DNA of 64,000 nucleotides from Citrobacter freundii. GTDB lineage: Bacteria; Pseudomonadota; Gammaproteobacteria; Enterobacterales; Enterobacteriaceae. Positions within the stretch are counted from its first letter, which is position 1, and every line of letters begins with the position of its first letter. This document shows, piece after piece, positions 60,625 through 64,000 of this stretch. The translations under genes and the position numbers were made by a program. Below the pieces are notes generated by a model that was not told the DNA's origin, did not search any database, and worked only from the letters and a program-made list of their open reading frames with translations. The DNA lies in the NCBI RefSeq assembly GCF_029717145.1, contig NZ_CP099222.1, positions 3,906,001 through 3,970,000 on the forward strand, read 5' to 3'.

Positions 60625-60794
60625 TTTGCTACTCTTTTTGGTCAGTTTGCCGATAATAATGTGATGCACATCAACATATTACGCAGCGCGAATTTACATA
60701 TTTTTAACAGAGATCACTGAAAAAGCATTTTACATTAAGTAAAAAATGCTAAACTGTTTCGTACCTGTACTATTGCTTTTTATGTTAACAGAAG

Positions 60795-60824
60795 TTGCAT
60801 ATCCTTCTGTTTATTCATGATAAT
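60795..60824 (+). promoter_or_regulatory. Candidate arcA promoter (distal)
   Basis: TTGCAT (60795-60800), an 18-bp spacer and GATAAT (60819-60824). A second candidate is an extended -10, TGCTACAAT at 60955-60963. E. coli arcA has several promoters spread over a long leader; these are guesses from hexamers only. The 635-bp region 60625-61259 is otherwise filled by the FNR-like site and yjjY. Confidence 0.35.
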
Positions 60825-60968
60825 TTAATTTAAAATGGATCTCATTCGTAGGATTCATTACATTTATTAGTTAGCACGTGCAACTAGTTGTATTATTGCA
60901 ATTTTGTGATGAAAGCTAACATTTGGATACGATGATTTCATCAAACTGTTAACGTGCTACAATTGAAC

Positions 60969-60982
60969 TTGATATATGTCAA
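60969..60982 (+). promoter_or_regulatory. Putative FNR site in the arcA leader
   Basis: TTGATATATGTCAA matches TTGAT-4-ATCAA with one mismatch. FNR is known to raise arcA expression without oxygen in E. coli. A TATGTT hexamer at 61025-61030 would put this site near -61. Confidence 0.65.
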
Positions 60983-61023
60983 CGAAGCGTAGTTTTATTG
61001 GGTGTCCGGTACGTCTTAGCCTG

Positions 61024-61164
61024 TTATGTTGCTGTTAAAATGGTTAGGATGACAGCCGTTTTTGACACTGTCGGGTCCAGAGGGAAAGTGCCCACGACCA
61101 AGCTAATGATGTTGTTGACGTTGATGGAAAGTGCATCAAGAACGCAATTACGTACTTTAGTCAT
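61024..61164 (-). CDS. yjjY: Small protein YjjY, antisense to the arcA leader
   Basis: A 46-residue frame starting MTKVRNCVLDALSIN and ending ILTILTAT matches E. coli YjjY almost completely (by memory). Function is unknown. The C-terminal half is hydrophobic. It lies on the strand opposite the arcA leader and starts 95 bp from the arcA ATG. Conservation may come from the arcA leader rather than from the peptide, so protein status is uncertain. Confidence 0.6.
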   Translation of the reverse strand: MTKVRNCVLDALSINVNNIISLVVGTFPLDPTVSKTAVILTILTAT

Positions 61165-61259
61165 GTTACGCCGATCATGTTAATTTACGACATGCATCAG
61201 GCAGGTCAGGGACTTTTGTACTTCCTGTTTCGATTTAGTTGGCAATTTAGGTAGCAAAC

Positions 61260-61976
61260 ATGCAGACCCCGCACATTCTTATCGTTGAAGACGAGTTAGT
61301 AACACGTAACACGTTGAAAAGCATTTTCGAAGCGGAAGGCTATGATGTATTCGAGGCGACAGATGGCGCGGAAATGCATCAGATCCTCTCTGAATATGAC
61401 ATCAACCTTGTGATTATGGATATCAATCTGCCAGGTAAAAACGGTCTTCTGTTAGCGCGCGAACTCCGCGAACAAGCTAACGTTGCGCTGATGTTCCTGA
61501 CGGGCCGCGATAACGAAGTCGATAAAATTCTCGGCCTCGAAATCGGCGCGGATGATTACATCACCAAACCGTTTAACCCGCGTGAACTGACTATCCGTGC
61601 TCGTAACTTGCTGTCCCGTACCATGAACCTGGGCACGGTCAGCGAAGAACGTCGTAGCGTCGAAAGCTACAAGTTCAATGGTTGGGAACTGGACATCAAC
61701 AGCCGTTCTCTGATCGGTCCTGACGGCGAGCAGTATAAACTGCCACGCAGCGAATTCCGTGCCATGCTTCACTTCTGTGAGAATCCGGGCAAGATCCAGT
61801 CTCGCGCAGAACTGCTGAAAAAAATGACCGGTCGCGAACTGAAGCCGCATGACCGTACCGTTGACGTGACTATCCGTCGTATTCGTAAGCATTTCGAATC
61901 TACGCCGGATACGCCAGAAATCATCGCCACCATTCACGGTGAAGGCTATCGTTTCTGCGGCGACCTGCAGGATTAA
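61260..61976 (+). CDS. arcA: Response regulator ArcA
   Basis: ArcA is the DNA-binding half of the ArcBA redox system and represses respiratory genes when oxygen is low. The 238-residue protein has a receiver domain with acidic pocket (EDE near 10-12), the phosphorylated Asp54 (VIMDINLPG) and Lys103 region ([12 protein letters not shown]). A winged-helix OmpR-type domain follows ([15 protein letters not shown]). It is monocistronic, with a strong terminator. Confidence 0.98.
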   Translation: MQTPHILIVEDELVTRNTLKSIFEAEGYDVFEATDGAEMHQILSEYDINLVIMDINLPGKNGLLLARELREQANVALMFLTGRDNEVDKILGLEIGADDYITKPFNPRELTIRARNLLSRTMNLGTVSEERRSVESYKFNGWELDINSRSLIGPDGEQYKLPRSEFRAMLHFCENPGKIQSRAELLKKMTGRELKPHDRTVDVTIRRIRKHFESTPDTPEIIATIHGEGYRFCGDLQD

Positions 61977-61994
61977 TCTCATCCTTGCGGGAAC

Positions 61995-62028
61995 AAAAAC
62001 GGCGCGTAAAGCGCCGTTTTTCATTTTA
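61995..62028. terminator. Bidirectional terminator between arcA and creD
   Basis: AAAAACGGCGC-5 bp-GCGCCGTTTTT hairpin with U runs on both strands, between the convergent arcA and creD genes. Confidence 0.9.
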
Positions 62029-62036
62029 TCTCCACC

Positions 62037-63383
62037 CTACTTCCACAAACGAAATTCATCGTTTTCCACGGGTTGCGTCTCTTTTGCTTTGGGCCGAGCC
62101 TGTGCGTGCCAGTCAAGATGACGCGTCAGGAACATAATCCCGCACAGTGCCAATAACAGCACGCCGGTTCCCAGTAGCAAAGAACTGTCCTGCGAACGCA
62201 GTAACACCCACATCACCCCGTCCAGTGCCAACAGCGCCAGGGTGAACAGAATACTGTTACGCCACCCTTGTAATACCGCCTGTAAATACACGCCGTTCAT
62301 CAGGGCACCAATCAGGCTGGCAATAATCCACGCCGCGGTAAAACCAATATGTTCTGACAGTGCCAGCAACAGCAGATAAAACATCACCAGCGATAACCCT
62401 ACCAACAGATACTGCATGGGGTGCAGGCGCAGACTGGTCATACTCTCAAGCACAAAGAAAGACATAAAAGTCAGTACGATCAGTAAGATGGCATACTTCG
62501 TTGCTCTGTCGGTCAGCTGATATTGATCGGCCGGTGTAGCTACCGCCACGCTAAACGCAGGCATTCCCTGCCAGCCAATTTTTTCCCCATCAAAACGCTC
62601 ACCGAGGTTATTGGCAAACCAGCTGCTTTGCCATTGGGCCGTAAAACCTGATGCACTAACTTCACGCTTCGTGGGCAAAAAATCCCCCAGAAAATTGGGA
62701 TGCGGCCAGTTACTGGTTAGGGTCATTTCGCTGTTACGTCCAATGGGGACAACGGAAAAATCCCCGGTACCGTTCAGATTAAGCGACAGCGCCAGACTAA
62801 GGTTTTGCTTCGTCCATTCCGCATCCGGCAGCGAAATGTGGATCCCCTGCGCACGCCCATCAAGCCCCGTTCCCGGCTCAACGGCCAGCGACGTCCCGTT
62901 AATCTGCGGCACTTTCACCACGCCAATCCCGCGTGCGTCGCCGACGCCAACCACAATAAACGGTTTCCCTAGCGTTATATTAGGGTGATGCAATTCACTC
63001 AGCCGTTCCGCATTGAACTCCGCGTTCAACGACACATCGTTATGCCAGACCTGGCCCTCATAAATGCCGACTTTACGTCCTTCAACATTTTGATTGCCCT
63101 CAACCATCAACGACTCCGGCAGCCAGAAATGGATATAGCTGCGCTTTTGCGAGACTTCTTTACCGTCTTCCAGCGAGGTATAAAGTTCGGTCACGGGGAT
63201 AGCAATTAGCGGCCCAACTAACTTCTGCGGCCCACTGGTACTCTGCCGGATAGCATCTTCGACCTCATTACGGTAATCCGATCGCTCAACGATTATCTGC
63301 CTGACCATCGTCAGAGGAATTAACAGCAACAGCATGGCACCACCTAAGGTGACGATTTTCCAGAACAGGGGGGATTTCAACAT
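62037..63383 (-). CDS. creD: Inner membrane protein CreD
   Basis: CreD is an inner-membrane protein of the CreBC regulon; overexpression changes colicin tolerance and, in some bacteria, beta-lactam response. Its molecular activity is unknown. The 448-residue protein has an N-terminal membrane segment (about residues 10-27), a large periplasmic region to about 300 and several membrane segments to about 425. It follows creC after 57 bp, with AAGGAGAA before the ATG and a CreB tag 62 bp upstream. Confidence 0.95.
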   Translation of the reverse strand: MLKSPLFWKIVTLGGAMLLLLIPLTMVRQIIVERSDYRNEVEDAIRQSTSGPQKLVGPLIAIPVTELYTSLEDGKEVSQKRSYIHFWLPESLMVEGNQNVEGRKVGIYEGQVWHNDVSLNAEFNAERLSELHHPNITLGKPFIVVGVGDARGIGVVKVPQINGTSLAVEPGTGLDGRAQGIHISLPDAEWTKQNLSLALSLNLNGTGDFSVVPIGRNSEMTLTSNWPHPNFLGDFLPTKREVSASGFTAQWQSSWFANNLGERFDGEKIGWQGMPAFSVAVATPADQYQLTDRATKYAILLIVLTFMSFFVLESMTSLRLHPMQYLLVGLSLVMFYLLLLALSEHIGFTAAWIIASLIGALMNGVYLQAVLQGWRNSILFTLALLALDGVMWVLLRSQDSSLLLGTGVLLLALCGIMFLTRHLDWHAQARPKAKETQPVENDEFRLWK

Positions 63384-63440
63384 AGCGTTCTCCTTTGCAA
63401 TGACGACAAGGTAGAACGGCTATGTGCGCAGAATTTGAAG

Positions 63441-64000
63441 TTATGTGAAGTGACGGTGAAGTGTGAACGACGCCTGTACCCCGCCTTCGGGGCGATTACT
63501 CAGTGTCACATCGCCGTCAAACAGACGGGCGACTTCGCTGACAAACGCCAGCCCCAGACCGCTGCTCTTGTGACCATTCTCGCGGGGCAGTGAATAAAAT
63601 CGTTCAAAAATGCGCGGTAACGCAAAATCAGGGATCCCGCTGCCGCTGTCCGTCACCTGCAACGAGACCTTTTCTCCTTGCTGCTGCGCACTCAGGAAAA
63701 TGGTCCCCTGTTCAGGGGTAAAGTCGATGGCGTTATCCAGCAGATTACCCATGGCCTGCTCCAGCAGCGCAGGTTCAGCCGCAACCACCCATGATGAGGG
63801 CTCAATGTTGAGCGTGATATGTTTAGCAGACAACTGGACGCTACGCGACTCGCGCAACTGGGCAAACAGTGCATCAACCGCAACGGGCGTAAACGCAACA
63901 TCCTGCCGGTTTTCCAGCCGCGCCTGGCGCAACAGGGTTTCGACCAGTGCCTGCATACGCGCATTTTGCGTCAGAATATTTTCGGTAAAACGTGCCACCA
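63441..64000 (-). CDS. creC: Sensor kinase CreC (5' truncated by window)
   Basis: CreC is the histidine kinase that activates CreB in response to growth on fermented carbon sources. The last 186 codons are present; the frame is open to the window edge, and its first in-frame GTG near 63998 is an internal valine. The visible part holds the end of the dimerisation domain and the ATPase domain: N box LLDNAIDF, G1 DSGSGIPD, F-box RIFERFYSL and G2 SSGLGLAFV. The conserved histidine is outside the window. Confidence 0.95.
   Translation of the reverse strand, partial: VARFTENILTQNARMQALVETLLRQARLENRQDVAFTPVAVDALFAQLRESRSVQLSAKHITLNIEPSSWVVAAEPALLEQAMGNLLDNAIDFTPEQGTIFLSAQQQGEKVSLQVTDSGSGIPDFALPRIFERFYSLPRENGHKSSGLGLAFVSEVARLFDGDVTLSNRPEGGVQASFTLHRHFT
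63445..63460 (-). promoter_or_regulatory. CreB binding site (cre tag) for creD
   Basis: On the minus strand TTCAC-CGTCAC-TTCAC is a perfect TTCAC-6-TTCAC direct repeat, the published CreB tag. It is formed by codons near the C-terminus of creC (the HRHFT end) and lies 62 bp before creD. Confidence 0.85.

Noticed and set aside
60998-61183. A 61-codon plus-strand frame in the arcA leader.
   Set aside because: It runs opposite yjjY, lacks a ribosome site, and its peptide resembles nothing I know.

Overview
The window is a core-chromosome segment of an enterobacterium in the order rapA, rluA, djlA, lptD ... carAB, dapB ... dnaKJ, thrLABC, arcA, creDC. Gene order and protein sequences are very close to the Escherichia coli region around 0 min, read in the opposite direction. 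Differences argue against E. coli itself. A YgdI/YgdR-type lipoprotein gene lies between kefF and yaaU. An alaX-like plus LysR pair lies between dapB and rihC. A major-facilitator (MHS-type) transporter lies between satP and mog. No yaaW or hokC is present at the usual places. Citrobacter or a close relative is my best guess; this is inference from gene content, not a database result. No rRNA, tRNA, CRISPR array, insertion sequence or prophage was seen.

Layout. 1-2.5 kb: end of rapA (cut by the window edge) and rluA. 2.6-10.4 kb: djlA, then the envelope and RNA operon lptD-surA-pdxA-rsmA-apaG-apaH. 10.5-15.3 kb: folA, kefFC, a small lipoprotein and the transporter yaaU, all on the minus strand. 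15.4-26.9 kb: the anaerobic carnitine block, with fixABCX and caiTABCDE divergent around a 481-bp control region that carries CaiF half-sites, and the activator gene caiF at the far end. 27-32.8 kb: carAB with its ARG and PUR operators, then dapB. 33-35.6 kb: the inserted alaX/LysR pair and rihC. 35.7-41.5 kb: ribF-ileS-lspA-fkpB-ispH. 41.8-47.8 kb: rpsT, nhaAR and dnaKJ with a heat-shock promoter. 48-54.8 kb: yaaI, satP, the MHS transporter, mog, talB, yaaJ and yaaA. 54.9-59.8 kb: the threonine operon with its attenuator. 59.9-64 kb: yjtD, the arcA leader with the small gene yjjY on the opposite strand, arcA, creD and the 3' part of creC.

How the genes work together. caiT imports carnitine, caiBCAD carry it through CoA-bound intermediates to gamma-butyrobetaine, and the fix flavoproteins are the presumed electron route to caiA. 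carAB supplies carbamoyl phosphate for arginine and pyrimidines. thrABC makes threonine from aspartate, and dapB takes the competing branch to lysine. lptD and surA build the outer membrane; lspA processes lipoproteins.

Non-coding structure is rich: eight REP/BIME loci, all just 3' of a stop codon and three of them inside or at the end of the cai operon, several clear intrinsic terminators, the thr attenuator, a perfect CreB tag lying across the end of creC, and an FNR-like site upstream of arcA. I see no obviously undescribed large system. The best leads are the CaiF half-site layout, the REP placement in the cai operon, the alaX/LysR insertion and the yjjY/arcA-leader overlap.
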